A stretch of DNA of 64,000 bases from Pelagihabitans pacificus. Lineage in GTDB: Bacteria; Bacteroidota; Bacteroidia; Flavobacteriales; Flavobacteriaceae. The stretch spans positions 992,001 to 1,056,000 of the forward strand of contig NZ_VIKU02000001.1 in NCBI RefSeq assembly GCF_009371985.2, given 5' to 3'. The position numbers and the translations under genes are program-made. Positions 1 through 10,200 of the stretch are shown here, in pieces. The notes beneath the pieces were generated by a model that saw only the letters and a list, made by a program, of their open reading frames with translations, did not search any database and had not been told where the DNA came from. Every line of letters starts with the position of its first letter. Position 1 is the stretch's first letter.

Positions 1-1067
1 GAAACAATCCGGTCGGAAGCGAACAAGGCGTTCGCCTTGCCCAAATTACCATCGAAAGAGGTACTATCGTTCGCTAAAATGGCATCGTAACTCTGGAGAC
101 TCGTTTTAAAATCCCCCGTGTACATGCCCAAAGTCGCTCTTAAGGCCAAGACCCAGTTACGTCCGGAATGGGTGACAGACAGGCTATCGATCTGCTGCCG
201 TGCCTTGCCGAACTTGCGGTTCCATATCAAGGCCTGCACATGGCGTTCATAGGTTCGCTCGATAAGCTCGGTGTCTTTGAAGGTTCTTACTTTTATTTTC
301 GCACTTTCGGCCACCCGCTGGGCTTCCCTATTGTGCGCCCCGATATGTTCCGCAAGGGCGATACCGTTCAAAGCGGTAATCGAATCCTTTGGCGTAGTGG
401 CATAACGCCGGTAGGCAGCTTTGGCACTGTCCGTTTCCTTTGTGATCAAATATACATTGGCCAAGTTGAGCAACGCATCCTTATCTTCGGGAAAATCCGT
501 AAAGATTTCCTTCAACATTTCCTTTCCCCGAGGGTAGTCTTGCTTGTTCACAAAAGTGTTCGCATATCCAAGACGTATGTACTTTCGGGAGACTTTGGCG
601 CTTTCGTTCCCGGGCTGTAGTGCCAACGCCTTCTCGATCCACTCTAGGGCCACTGTGTACTCTTTTAGGTTGCCCAAGGTATTGGCATAGCCCAACAACG
701 CCCCGAAATTCTCTGGATACCGGGCTACCAACTCTGCATAAAGGGGCTTGGCCTTATCGTATTCCCCTCCCCATAGGAACGATTCGTTGTAATTGATCCG
801 TATCTCAAAATCATCGGGATAGGTTTTCAGAAGGCCGGCGAACAAACTCGTGGCCTTTTGGGGCTCACCACTAAGCCCTACTGCCCGACCATAACAGATT
901 TGGGCGGTCTTGTTATCGGGGTCAGATCGTAGGTACGTGCCAAAAAAAGATTCGGCCTGTTCAAAACGTCCCTTTTCCAAAAGGGTAAAGCCATTCTCCA
1001 AAGGGGCCTGCGCCGAAGTAAAAAGCGAGGACATCAATAAGGTGTAAACAAGTGCTGTTCGTAACAT
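1..1067 (-). CDS. Secreted TPR-repeat protein, 3' end outside window
   Basis: Read on the minus strand from ATG at 1067-1065, the frame stays open to position 1, giving at least 355 residues; the C-terminus lies outside the window. It begins with a signal peptide (MLRTALVYTLLMSSLFTSAQ) and continues as tandem TPR-like helices with recurring patterns such as G-x-A...L-x-x-Y-P-D/E-(N/D) and A-L-x-L-x-P-G-N. It is divergent from the STAS/flippase operon and shares its promoter region. By analogy with TPR proteins of exopolysaccharide secretion systems (PelB, BcsC, PgaA, AlgK) it may be a periplasmic or outer-membrane scaffold for polymer export. That role is inferred from context only, and no C-terminal barrel can be checked. 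Confidence 0.75.
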   Translation of the reverse strand, partial: MLRTALVYTLLMSSLFTSAQAPLENGFTLLEKGRFEQAESFFGTYLRSDPDNKTAQICYGRAVGLSGEPQKATSLFAGLLKTYPDDFEIRINYNESFLWGGEYDKAKPLYAELVARYPENFGALLGYANTLGNLKEYTVALEWIEKALALQPGNESAKVSRKYIRLGYANTFVNKQDYPRGKEMLKEIFTDFPEDKDALLNLANVYLITKETDSAKAAYRRYATTPKDSITALNGIALAEHIGAHNREAQRVAESAKIKVRTFKDTELIERTYERHVQALIWNRKFGKARQQIDSLSVTHSGRNWVLALRATLGMYTGDFKTSLQSYDAILANDSTSFDGNLGKANALFASDRIV

Positions 1068-1181
1068 CGGTCAAGTAGGTTTTGCTACGGGAAAAACAGA
1101 AAAAAAGAACCTGGTTTGCCCGTATGATTTAGGTGATATAAAGGTACGGCAGGCCTTCCCGCACCGGAAGTGTGAAATCTA

Positions 1182-1251
1182 CCATTGACCTACAGTAAAT
1201 CGCCATCCGTCGAAATCCATCCCAATAGAGCGTCAAATCGGTGGATATTTG
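1182..1251 (+). promoter_or_regulatory. Putative LytTR/AlgR-like activator site A plus -7 box
   Basis: Two 9-bp direct repeats, CCATTGACC (1182-1190) and CCATCCGTC (1203-1211), start 21 bp apart. The block CTACAG-N-AA-N4-CCATC begins at 1190. A GATATTTG box (1244-1251), one mismatch from TAnnTTTG, begins exactly 54 bp after the CTACAG start. The same architecture and spacing recur at 3000-3069 and 10465-10534. No -33 TTTG is seen, which fits an activator-dependent promoter. The two 9-mers with 12-bp spacing match the known layout of LytTR-domain binding sites; the regulator identity is inferred. Confidence 0.6.
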
Positions 1252-1294
1252 CCAGCATAAACCCAAATCATACGTAACCTAAAACAAAATCAGT

Positions 1295-1597
1295 ATGGCT
1301 TTACAAATCACAGAAACCCATGGCATGTTCCAAGTACTGGGTTCGCTAAGTGCCGAGACCTCGCGCACCTTGCACTCGCACATCCTACGATACCTGCACG
1401 AACGCAGCCAAATCATCCTCAACCTGGAAAAAATTAAGGATATGGACGCTTCTGCCGCCTATATGCTACAGCGGTTGTATCGCTATGCCATGCGCAACAA
1501 CTGCATTCTCATAATCATCGGGCAGGAAAACGAACGTATTCTTCCAGCGATGCACAAAACACGAACCTCTTATATCTTGAGCCATGACCGTGTTTAA
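1295..1597 (+). CDS. STAS-domain protein
   Basis: A 100-residue stand-alone STAS-like protein of the anti-sigma-factor-antagonist/MlaB type. It has the alternating strand/helix pattern, with the predicted loop DMDASAAYMLQRL (about residues 48-60) where STAS proteins carry their D-S/T-phosphoacceptor-helix motif. Here the usual serine is part of DASAA, so phosphorylation at Ser is possible but not certain. It is the first gene after site A and overlaps the flippase by 14 bp, so the two are translationally coupled. In polysaccharide loci, STAS proteins usually act as switch partners of kinases or phosphatases; such a partner is not in the window. Function in this locus is inference. Confidence 0.7.
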   Translation: MALQITETHGMFQVLGSLSAETSRTLHSHILRYLHERSQIILNLEKIKDMDASAAYMLQRLYRYAMRNNCILIIIGQENERILPAMHKTRTSYILSHDRV

Positions 1598-2816
1598 TAT
1601 CGCACAAAAAAAACTGTCGCCCGAACGCTTGTTCATGGGGAGTGTACTGTTGGTGAACGGGGGCAACTATCTGTACAACCTGGTCCTGGGTCGCCTTTTG
1701 GGACCTGAAGCCTTTGCCGATGCCGCTTTGATGGTTACATTATTACTGGTACTTTCCTTTGTCGGGATGACCTTTCAATTGACCACCGCCAAATTTGCCG
1801 TATTGTTCTCACATGATCAATGGCAGGCCTTTCAGCAAATCATGTACCGGTATGCGCTGATCATTGGTTGTTTTGCGGGTGCTTTGTTGGTCTTTTTTGC
1901 GGGCGAACTGCAAGTCGTGTTCAACACCGCTACCCCCAGCATGTTCATCATTTTCGGCCTGGGTGTGCCATTATACTTTTTGATGTCGGTCAACAGGGGT
2001 TCCTATCAAGGCCGGCAGCTCTTCACCAAGCTTTCAATTACCTACCAGACTGAAATGTGGAGCCGCTTGTTGCTCACGTTGGCCTTGTTGTTCGTGGCTC
2101 CCATGCACCCGTCCTTATTGGTTGCTTTGGGTATTGCATTTTCCTGCCTGTTCGGATTGATTCCTTCCGACATCAAAAACCTTCAGTGGCACCAAACCAA
2201 ACACTTGACCCCTGAAAATCTGGAACTCGTATCCCGATTCATAGTATTGACGGCTTGTTATGAGCTTACCCAAATCATGATTAACAACAGCGATATCTTA
2301 CTGGTAAAGCATTTTTTCGACCCTACGGAAGCCGGCCTGTATGCCTCGCTGGCCCTCATCGGGCGCGTAGTGTACTTTGTAGCCTGGATGTTCGTTATGT
2401 TGCTCTTGCCAGCGGTGGTGCAAAAACACAAAGATGGGGAGGCTACCACCCCCGTTCTCTTTAAATATGTGGGCTATGTGTCGCTTTTATCTACGACCAT
2501 CGTGATGGCCAGTTATCTCTTTCCTGAAACGATCATTGAACTTTTGTTCGGGGAGGATTATATCGACATGGCCGGACTTCTATGGCAGTACGCCCTGGCC
2601 ACCTCGCTCTTTGCCATCTCGAACATTTTTGCCTATTACTTTTTGTCTCTCGACCAATACGTTCCGGTAATCCTATCGGGTGTGCTGGGCGTTTCCCAAA
2701 TTATATTGATCGTATATTTTCACGATAGCCTACTAGAGGTCGTTCAAGCACAGATCATTGCGATGGTCGCCTTGTTGATTACACAACTGATCTACTTCGC
2801 CAAAAAGACCTTATAG
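1584..2816 (+). CDS. Polysaccharide flippase-like membrane protein (Wzx/MATE fold)
   Basis: A 410-residue polytopic membrane protein with about 12 hydrophobic segments. The N-terminus (GSVLLVNGGNYLYNLVLGRL, about residues 19-38) is typical of the oligosaccharide flippase/PST family (RfbX, PelG-like). Such proteins move lipid-linked or nascent polysaccharide units across the inner membrane. Length fits the family. It overlaps the STAS gene and is followed 33 bp later by a strong hairpin with a T-rich tail, so the STAS-flippase pair looks like a complete two-gene operon. Together with the GT4, GT-C-like and GT2 genes nearby it defines a surface or extracellular polysaccharide locus. The exact substrate cannot be told. 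Confidence 0.8.
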   Translation: MTVFNIAQKKLSPERLFMGSVLLVNGGNYLYNLVLGRLLGPEAFADAALMVTLLLVLSFVGMTFQLTTAKFAVLFSHDQWQAFQQIMYRYALIIGCFAGALLVFFAGELQVVFNTATPSMFIIFGLGVPLYFLMSVNRGSYQGRQLFTKLSITYQTEMWSRLLLTLALLFVAPMHPSLLVALGIAFSCLFGLIPSDIKNLQWHQTKHLTPENLELVSRFIVLTACYELTQIMINNSDILLVKHFFDPTEAGLYASLALIGRVVYFVAWMFVMLLLPAVVQKHKDGEATTPVLFKYVGYVSLLSTTIVMASYLFPETIIELLFGEDYIDMAGLLWQYALATSLFAISNIFAYYFLSLDQYVPVILSGVLGVSQIILIVYFHDSLLEVVQAQIIAMVALLITQLIYFAKKTL

Positions 2817-2849
2817 TTTACCTGCTTTTATGGTGGCCAACATGGCCTG

Positions 2850-2892
2850 GCCGGAAACACCTCCAACCTGTTTCCGGCTTTCTGTTTTTCCT
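2850..2892 (+). terminator. Rho-independent terminator after flippase
   Basis: Perfect 9-bp inverted repeat GCCGGAAAC (2850-2858) / GTTTCCGGC (2870-2878) with an 11-nt loop, followed by a T-rich stretch TTTCTGTTTTTCC. It lies 33 bp after the flippase stop codon and separates this operon from the GT4 gene, which has its own promoter (site B). Confidence 0.7.
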
Positions 2893-2931
2893 ATTTCTGC
2901 AGGGATTCCAACATACCATAAAGCGATTGGA

Positions 2932-2966
2932 TACAACCCGGAACGTAAAAACCCGGATGGGTTGTA
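2932..2966. repeat. Short inverted repeat upstream of GT4 promoter
   Basis: TACAACCC (2932-2939) and GGGTTGTA (2959-2966) form a perfect 8-bp inverted repeat with a 19-nt loop in the gap between flippase and GT4. No clean T-run follows. It could be a second terminator or a binding site; the sequence does not decide. Confidence 0.35.
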
Positions 2967-2999
2967 ACCGTTGATTTTTGCCTTATCGATACTACTTTC

Positions 3000-3069
3000 C
3001 CATTCGTCTACAGCAACCCCCCATCCATCCCAAACCATCTACAAAAACAAGGCTTAAAACGGATATTTG
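3000..3069 (+). promoter_or_regulatory. Putative LytTR/AlgR-like activator site B plus -7 box
   Basis: Direct repeats CCATTCGTC (3000-3008) and CCATCCATC (3021-3029) start 21 bp apart. CTACAG begins at 3008, and the GATATTTG box is at 3062-3069, again exactly 54 bp from the CTACAG start. It drives the GT4 gene, whose ATG is 41 bp downstream of the box. See sites A and C for the same layout. Confidence 0.6.
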
Positions 3070-3109
3070 TAGCTGAATTTCAACCCAATATCCATTAAAA
3101 CCTATCCTT

Positions 3110-4345
3110 ATGAAATTAGCCATCGTAACCGCTTATCCACCGAGCAAAGTAACCCTGACGGAGTACGGGTACCATTTGGTAAAACACTTTCGATTACAAA
3201 AGGAAGTATCCGAAATAGTTTTGATCACCGACCGTACAGAAGGTGAAAAAGACCTCTCCTTTGAGGAAGACGGTTGCAAGATCACCGTAAGGGAATGCTG
3301 GCGCTTCAACAGCTATCTGAATAGTATCAACATTTCCAAAACAATTTTGGAGACCCGACCCGATGCCATCTTGTTCAACCTACAGTTCCTGAAGTTCGGG
3401 GATAAAAAAATCCCTGCAGCCCTGGGTCTGATGCTTCCGTTGATATGCAGACTCAAAGGCATCCCGACCATCTCCTTACTCCATAACATATTGGAACAGG
3501 TAGATTTGGAGAATGCAGGGATCACTCAAAATAAGTGGTTACAAAAGGCCTATAATTTCATCGGAAGCACCCTCACCCGATTCGTTTTGGCCTCCGATGT
3601 GCTGGCCGTGACCATCAGCAAATACAAAACCATTCTTGAAAATAAATACAAGGCCCGTAATGTCGCCTTGGTACCCCATGGAGCATTTGAAACACCCCCC
3701 GAGCCCGATTATCGCCTCCCTTCAGGTCCCAAGCAAGTGATGGCCTTCGGTAAATTCGGTACCTACAAAAAAGTGGAAATCCTGATAGAAGCGGTCGAGC
3801 TGATCCGCGAACGGACCAAAGAAGATATCGAAATCGTCATTGCCGGAACCGATAGTCCCAACACTCCGGGCTATTTGGACAGAATGAAAGAACAGTATCA
3901 ATATGTATCTCAGCTTCGGTTTACGGGATATGTAGCGGAGGAAGAAGTGCCGGATATCTTTGGTCAAAGTGCGGTAGTGGTTTTTCCGTACACATCGACG
4001 ACCGGAAGTTCCGGGGTACTGCACCAGGCAGGAAGCTATGGAAAGGCCGTAGCCCTTCCCGATTTGGGTGACCTGGGCATTTTGGTCAAAGAGGAAGGAT
4101 ACCTAGGGGAATTCTTTGATCCCGGGAGCACCGAATCGCTGGCAGATGCCATCCAGAATATTCTGGCCCATGATGCCTATCGCGTACATCTTGGAATGAC
4201 CAATTACAAAGCGGCCTGTTCCCTACCCATGTCGGAAATCACGGAACGTTACATCGATTACTTTAAGGGCATACAATTTGCCAAATCGACCGGATTCGAT
4301 GTCAACCTCACTATTAAGAAAGAACAACCCACAAACACTCTTTAA
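3110..4345 (+). CDS. GT4-family glycosyltransferase
   Basis: A 411-residue GT-B fold transferase. The N-terminal acceptor domain starts MKLAIVTAYPPSKVTLTEYG. The C-terminal nucleotide-sugar domain contains GKFGTYKKVEILIEAVELI (about residue 210), the GYVAEEEVPDIFGQSAVVVFPY stretch (shown here only as its start and end motifs GYV...PDIF and VVVFPY), and TTGSSGVLHQAGSYGKAV, the retaining GT4 E-x7-E region in degenerate form with SSGVLHQA in place of the first Glu segment. It would add a sugar to a lipid-linked or nascent glycan on the cytoplasmic face. It is a single-gene unit between its own LytTR-like promoter and paired hairpins. Donor and acceptor are unknown. Confidence 0.8.
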   Translation: MKLAIVTAYPPSKVTLTEYGYHLVKHFRLQKEVSEIVLITDRTEGEKDLSFEEDGCKITVRECWRFNSYLNSINISKTILETRPDAILFNLQFLKFGDKKIPAALGLMLPLICRLKGIPTISLLHNILEQVDLENAGITQNKWLQKAYNFIGSTLTRFVLASDVLAVTISKYKTILENKYKARNVALVPHGAFETPPEPDYRLPSGPKQVMAFGKFGTYKKVEILIEAVELIRERTKEDIEIVIAGTDSPNTPGYLDRMKEQYQYVSQLRFTGYVAEEEVPDIFGQSAVVVFPYTSTTGSSGVLHQAGSYGKAVALPDLGDLGILVKEEGYLGEFFDPGSTESLADAIQNILAHDAYRVHLGMTNYKAACSLPMSEITERYIDYFKGIQFAKSTGFDVNLTIKKEQPTNTL

Positions 4346-4400
4346 AGCGCACACTTGTTTTCCGGACAGATAATGACCTATAGGTCGGCATTAAGAACAG

Positions 4401-4467
4401 ACCCCGACCGAAAGCGGCGGGGTTCAATACCCATCGAATTTCAAGGCGCCCAAGCTTTTGAAATTCG
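4401..4467. terminator. Paired hairpins between convergent genes
   Basis: Two stems lie between the convergent GT4 and hydrolase genes. The first is ACCCCG (4401-4406)/CGGGGT (4418-4423), extended by CCG (4408-4410)/CGG (4415-4417) around an AAAG loop. The second is a perfect 10-bp repeat CGAATTTCAA (4435-4444)/TTGAAATTCG (4458-4467). Neither has a clear T-run, so a bidirectional terminator role is inferred from position. Confidence 0.5.
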
Positions 4468-4539
4468 GGTCTCAAGAATGATTTTAGGTTAGGTTAAGTA
4501 GAAGAGGGGAATGGCTTGGTTAGCTGTTTCCCTTTTTGT

Positions 4540-6075
4540 TTAACGGCAATCGAAACAGAGGTAATTGTACGCAGCTTTTGGGGTCCCTTTTGAGTCGAGG
4601 ATCCCAAAATGTTTCTGCCGCTCCGTACGCCAGGGCAATCGCCCCACCACGGAAGAGGGTACTTCCTCAAAATCGTACAAAGTCCATAATAAAAAGGGAA
4701 TGTTCTCGGCTTGCAGCAACGGTTGTATCTCCGCATAGTAAGCTGCTTGCTCTTCCTCTGATCCCGTATATGCATTCCAAAGTCCATCATAGGAAGAAAA
4801 ACCATATTCCTGCAAGACCAGTGGCTTGTTCGGAACAGCATCGCGCAAACGGGTATACGCCTTCGGAAATTGTACCGCTTCCCGATAGTAATGAAACGAT
4901 ATCATATCGACTTCCCCGGAAAGATAGACCGCCGCCTCGGGACTGGACCAACCGATGGTCATCGGATGTTCCGAGTCCCACCGGCGCATTTCAATCATCA
5001 GCTGCCGCAACCATTTTAGTACCCGCTCCCTTCCCCTCGACTCGAAGTCCAGGTCCGGCTCATTCTTTAAGTCCCATGCTAACAGGGCTTTGGATTCTTT
5101 TAAAGTATTGACGATTTGTTCGGCATATCGGTGGGTCAAGGTCCAATCATACAAGGAATAATCCCCGTAAAAATCAAAAAGTGTCACAACTACCTTCAAA
5201 TCGTTTGCTTCGGCCAACACTAAGGTTTGTTTCAACCGCTCCAATTTTTCAGCATCTGGCTTCGCCTTTCCAAAAGCTGTGTACGGAACAAAAATACGGA
5301 TGGTATTCAATCCCATGTCCCGAATTTTCTTAAAATCGCTTTGGATAATACGGTCGTTGAAATTTGTCCCGAACATATTCCAAGGGGTTTGTTGGGGATA
5401 GTAATTGATTCCTTTGATTTGTTGGATGGCCTCTTCCTCCCCTAGGGAAGGTTCGGTGATTGAAGTCTTCGAATCCGGTTCCGAAGTTATTTCCTGCCAA
5501 TGACGCACACGCCAGAAACCATCCTCCAGCAATAGCAAGATCTGATAGCTTCGTATACTACGGCGCTTTGCTACCAATAACTTATTCCGGTAGACCTCTT
5601 CATAGGTTCGAACCTGATAATCGGTCAGAACCACCATTTTGCCGTCGGCACTGTAAAAATCAAGCCGCGGGTGATGTTCCAAAGTAGTGACCTTCACATG
5701 GGTTCCTTGCTGCCTGTTGAAATCCAGAATCTTATAAAGTTTGGTACGGGCACTATCGGTAAAATAGTCGGCCAGGCCTTCTGCTGAATTGGTCTCCAAA
5801 GCCCGGTTGCGAATGTACCAGGCACTGAGATAATCCCGTTCTATTTCTTGAAGTGTTGGTGATTCCATCGGCCGGCCCTCGACCTGCAAGGAATCCCAGA
5901 CCATTTTGGGCAGGTAGGCCTGATCAAGTGCTTTGGGCAAATGCAAGATCGAGGTGCGGTCCGCCCCGGTATTAAGATACGACCAAACCGAGCCGATACC
6001 GGCTAAAATGGCCGCATTCAATCCTAAAAAGGAGAGCAGTAGCACAATGCGGTATGTGGTCTTGTTTCCCCTCAT
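4540..6075 (-). CDS. Membrane-anchored clan GH-A (GH5-like) glycoside hydrolase with NTF2-like domain
   Basis: A 511-residue protein; I chose ATG at 6075-6073 because it overlaps the upstream stop as ATGA and starts right before a membrane anchor (MRGNKTTYRIVLLLSFLGL). An NTF2/SnoaL-like domain follows the anchor (about residues 85-205), then a TIM barrel. The barrel carries the acid/base Glu in DLKNEPDL (about residue 337) and the nucleophile Glu in LVLQEYGFSS (about residue 422), with FHYY between, as in the cellulase family. It is the last gene of a three-gene operon with a lipoprotein and a giant GT-C-like membrane protein. Hydrolases in such loci (BcsZ, PelA, PslG) trim or release polymer; that role is inferred here. 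Confidence 0.75.
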   Translation of the reverse strand: MRGNKTTYRIVLLLSFLGLNAAILAGIGSVWSYLNTGADRTSILHLPKALDQAYLPKMVWDSLQVEGRPMESPTLQEIERDYLSAWYIRNRALETNSAEGLADYFTDSARTKLYKILDFNRQQGTHVKVTTLEHHPRLDFYSADGKMVVLTDYQVRTYEEVYRNKLLVAKRRSIRSYQILLLLEDGFWRVRHWQEITSEPDSKTSITEPSLGEEEAIQQIKGINYYPQQTPWNMFGTNFNDRIIQSDFKKIRDMGLNTIRIFVPYTAFGKAKPDAEKLERLKQTLVLAEANDLKVVVTLFDFYGDYSLYDWTLTHRYAEQIVNTLKESKALLAWDLKNEPDLDFESRGRERVLKWLRQLMIEMRRWDSEHPMTIGWSSPEAAVYLSGEVDMISFHYYREAVQFPKAYTRLRDAVPNKPLVLQEYGFSSYDGLWNAYTGSEEEQAAYYAEIQPLLQAENIPFLLWTLYDFEEVPSSVVGRLPWRTERQKHFGILDSKGTPKAAYNYLCFDCR

Positions 6076-7295
6076 GGCAAATCGATGGTTTTGACCTTTC
6101 GTATGCCCGCTGTCTCGACCTGCAATTGATAAGTTCCCTCGGACCAAAAACCTGCCGAAAAATCGAAAATACCCAAACCGTTTCGGCTGGTCGTTCGTAA
6201 GTGCTTGACCAAATCGCCTTTGTCGTTGGTAATGGTAAGCTTTATAGGCATTCCGTCGGGAACCAGCTGCCCCATAAAGCTCTTCAATGGACCAATGGTC
6301 AGGGTTCGCGAGTCGTTGGAAAACAACACCTGATAGTCCAACACCGCCGATTCAAATTCTACCTTTAACGTATTACTCTTTGCCGCACCGGCAATGTAGG
6401 CGGTTATTTTCCAATGGGTACGTTGCATAGGATGCAGTAATCGGGCTTGCGCGATTCCGTTCAAGCTAGTTCCCGTGGTTTGCAGCCGATGACCTGCCTC
6501 ATCGATCACCTCGAAAGCCACTAAGGTACCGTCGCCGATGGTATTGCCGAAAGCGTCATGAACGCGATCCGTACGGAAGGTAATTACTTGGTTGCCATCG
6601 GCAAAGCCATGATTGCGTTCATAAGCGATTTGAAAATCGACAGGTTTGGCGGCGTACACCTTGCTTGTCAGTTCCTTTGAAATAACGTCGCCACAAGCAG
6701 CGGAAATCAACAATCGTCCTGTCTGGCTTGGAGATGAAAGTGTTGTCCATGCCACCATATGTTGGGTGCGCAGTACTTTTTCGATATATTTTTCCTTAAA
6801 TTGCTTTTTAGCGACCACTAGGGTACTGTCAGGCAACGGATTATCGTAACGGTCGACAGGTACCGATACCAACATGGAATAATCATCGCCCCCCGCACTA
6901 ATACTTCTGGGTCCCAGATAGGTTTCTATCCGTAACTTCTTCCCGATGGCCGGTCGGATGTACAAGGTACCCGATGCCTTGCTGTTTTGTCGGATAAAAA
7001 GTTCCCACTGGCAAGGCCCCGCCTTTTGGACGTAAGGGTCAGGTATCCGAAATCGGAGGGTGTCGTTTTTCGCTTCCGGTGTCAGAATTGAAGTCCCTAT
7101 ACCATTGCGCACGACCAAAAAAGCAGCTGTTCCAAGGTCGGATTCAAACTGTAGTTCGACGGAATCCCCTGCCTTGTAATGGTGTTGTTCCGTAAGCAGT
7201 CGTACCGGCACTTCGGGCTTTCGGGAAACCGTAGTTGTTTCGGTACAGGCTTGAAGCAACGCAAACACGATGATGATGGTTCGAAACGCTTTCAT
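6072..7295 (-). CDS. Lipoprotein with Ig-like beta domains, unknown function
   Basis: A 407-residue predicted lipoprotein: the signal sequence MKAFRTIIIVFALLQAC ends in a lipobox with Cys 17. The rest is beta-rich and looks like several Ig/invasin-like or 'big' domains, for example VPVDRYDNPLPDS and NTIGDGTLVAFEV, phrases typical of Ig-like repeats with D-x-x-G-N-P turns. A C-terminal stretch (GTYQLQVETAGIRK) resembles the carboxy-terminal strand of macroglobulin-type domains. Its ATG directly follows the TAA of the upstream gene and its stop overlaps the hydrolase start, so the three genes form a tightly coupled operon. It probably acts as an envelope partner of the membrane glycosyltransferase; no enzymatic motif is seen. 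Confidence 0.65.
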   Translation of the reverse strand: MKAFRTIIIVFALLQACTETTTVSRKPEVPVRLLTEQHHYKAGDSVELQFESDLGTAAFLVVRNGIGTSILTPEAKNDTLRFRIPDPYVQKAGPCQWELFIRQNSKASGTLYIRPAIGKKLRIETYLGPRSISAGGDDYSMLVSVPVDRYDNPLPDSTLVVAKKQFKEKYIEKVLRTQHMVAWTTLSSPSQTGRLLISAACGDVISKELTSKVYAAKPVDFQIAYERNHGFADGNQVITFRTDRVHDAFGNTIGDGTLVAFEVIDEAGHRLQTTGTSLNGIAQARLLHPMQRTHWKITAYIAGAAKSNTLKVEFESAVLDYQVLFSNDSRTLTIGPLKSFMGQLVPDGMPIKLTITNDKGDLVKHLRTTSRNGLGIFDFSAGFWSEGTYQLQVETAGIRKVKTIDLP

Positions 7296-10200
7296 TTAGT
7301 TGGGGTTTCCGATATAGCTATTGATATCTATTTTGATAAAGGAATACCCTTTTCCTTCCACTGGTTGCAACATTGCTTTCCTGTGCAGCAGGTTACGGTC
7401 CGGAAGCAGTTTGCTCGCAATATCCGTGTTGGGCAAGCCGTTCACGAAACAATTTTTCAGATTGGAGGCTATCACTTTTAACCCTTTCAAATCACTGGGT
7501 TCGTATTCAAATAATTGCTTCCGTTGCACCCGTACGCCCTCTTCCAAAAAGTGATGGTCGACCCATATCAATTCCTTTGCCTCATCGTAATAGGAGATCA
7601 ATAACTGGGGAATCGTCACTTCCTGCACCCCGGAGTTGAAAAGTATGCCATCCATTTTATCGGCAGACAAACGCAATTGCTGGAGGGCCAATTGTTTGTA
7701 AAGGTCCCTGTTGGCAATATTCCCGGCACATTGCAAATTAAACTGCGTCGGCTGCTCCGCCAAAGACACAGGTGTGAACTCGTCCGGGTCAAAGGTCGGT
7801 GGCAAGGTATCCTTAGTGGAGGACCAGGCAATCCCTTCAAAATCGACCTTAAAGGGGGTGGTCTCTTTGGGCATCAGTTTGTGTTTGATATGGTGCTTGG
7901 CCGCATACGTTGCCAGCTCCAGGTGATTGTCGTTATACAAAGTGCCCTTGATGACCGCATCGGCCGGTACGTTGTCGATATTCTGAAGCTCCCCGATAAT
8001 GCTGTACCGCCCTTCATGCTGCACCAATTTGGCGGACAGGATTTCGAGAACGGGTTGTTGTAGTACATCTTCATGATGGGTTTGTTGGGTCGCAATCCGT
8101 CGTCTACCGTGGTTCAAAAATGTCGTACCTGCGTCACTGAAGAGCTGATCAGGTGGTAAATCATTATCGAACTCCTTTGGGACAATGTGCCAAGAGCCAT
8201 CGCGCACGACCAACAGGTGATCATATGCTTTGTGTATTTTTTCCAAAGGGGTAATCCATTGGGTGGTCACTTTGGCCTTTGCCGTGCTCGCTGTGCTGTC
8301 AACAATGGTAACTTTAATGGCATCCAATTTTCCATAAGAGCTTAGAATACCGTCGGTGACAGAGACTTGGAGCATGTACTGCGACAAATCTACTCCACTT
8401 TGCGGGTCTAAATACGAATGGGCCCGTTCGAATTCCTTAAAATCCAAAGCGTCATAATAGGCTTTCACTACATTTTCGGGAGCGATTTGAGCGGTATTTT
8501 TAAGATAAAAATGATAGAGGCCATAGCCCAGACATAGTAAGACTGCCACGGCCCAAAAATGGTTCAGGTTCACCAAGGTCCGGGAAAACCCTTTGTAAGA
8601 TATCGCGTAATTCAGGTAAACGCCATCGGGCAGCGGTCTTGATTTAAGCATGCGGTACCAGACCCACTGAATATTGATCATAAAGGCCAATAGCACGGTC
8701 GACAACGGAATCAGCGCCCACATCATTTTTAGCTCTAAGGGCACTTCTTCCCTGGAGATCAGGGCCGGTAGGGGTGGTACGTTTAGTTTTTCCCATACCA
8801 TGATTCCATTTTCCAGCTGTTGCAGACGTTGCCAACCGCAGAAATAAAGAATGGGGTCGTAAAATTTATCGTTGGAAAAAATATATTTCAAATGGTATTT
8901 TTCGGGAACCGTTAGAAACTGCTGTAAGGAACCGATACCTTCCACCCCTCGGAACTTGGAATTTTCTATCCGTTCAATGGCACGGGTCGTTAGTTCGGGC
9001 AATCTACGGGCCGAATGGTAGTTGCCATCCACCGTCATAGCATTGGTCTGTGCCGACAACCACGCCATCTGATCTCCAAACCCTAGGGGCAGATAACGCC
9101 AATGATCGTGCTGGTCCTGGTTCAAGAAGTTGACGATGGGTAGCATATTGATCTTTTGGGGCTGGGATGGCCGAAAGTATCCTAGGCTCATGGTAAACAG
9201 CACCATGAAGAGCAGCCCCCCTGTTAAAAGTCCGCCTATAATCCGATGGTACACACTGCCAAAACGTTCCTGTAGCTGTGTCCGAAGATCCCCTTCGACC
9301 AATCGATAGGCAAGCTCCCCAAAAATGGGGAGAGCCATAATCGTGGCCCAGAGGGTAAAGCGGTCCAGTGTCAAGATGTTGAACGCGGTTTCTCCAAGTA
9401 GTTTTAAAGGAATCGGGGTGGTACCGCCCGTTCCCAAAAGTGCCAGCATCGAAAAAGAAAGTCCAAAAAAAAGATAACGCTTGCTGAAATACCGATACAA
9501 GAGATAGGGTAATACGAACAACAGTATTCCCCAGGGAATCAAGAAAAAGACCATTCCCGAAGAGGTGACCTCCAAAAAATTATCCCGGGACCCATGGGGA
9601 ATCGGCACCTGTGTAATCGGGTTTTTCTTCGAATTGATCCAATATGGTAAAATACAGACAACAATCAGCAGAAGCGATGAAAAACCAAAGCCCACGATGC
9701 GCCAAAACAACTTTTTAAATTCCCCCAGAAATATCTTGAAGGTTACTGCCTTATACATTTGTACCTGGTCTTTGGCCGCATCCATGATGACCATCCCGAT
9801 CAACGGGAAAATAAAAAAGACCATCCCGAAAATAGGGGTCACATGATGCGAGGTCACGGTAACAGCAATCAAAGAAAGACTGGTAGCCAAATACCGCGGT
9901 GTCCCCGTTTTGATCCATGAATAGATTTCCGGCAGGGCGTGCAATAACACCGAGAGCCCCACGATACTGGGCAGCTGGCCAAAAATATGTAAGGTCTCGA
10001 TAAAGGTCGAGGAAAAAACAGCCAACAGAGCAGTGTAACCCGCAACCCTGCGGTCTCCCGATATCAACAATCCGAAACGATACGCACCTGTGATAAAGAG
10101 TACTATGGCGATCAAGGCGACCGCAAACAATCCGAACTTGAGTCCGCCGATATAGGATAACAAAGCCATTGACTGATGCACCAATGGTGGATAGCCCTGT

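Noticed and set aside
2811-3038. 75-residue minus-strand frame in the flippase-GT4 gap
   Set aside because: It overlaps the terminator and the regulatory site B and shows no protein-like pattern.
4536-5111. 191-residue open frame on the plus strand
   Set aside because: Antisense to the GH5-like hydrolase, rich in Pro/Ser/Arg as chance frames are.
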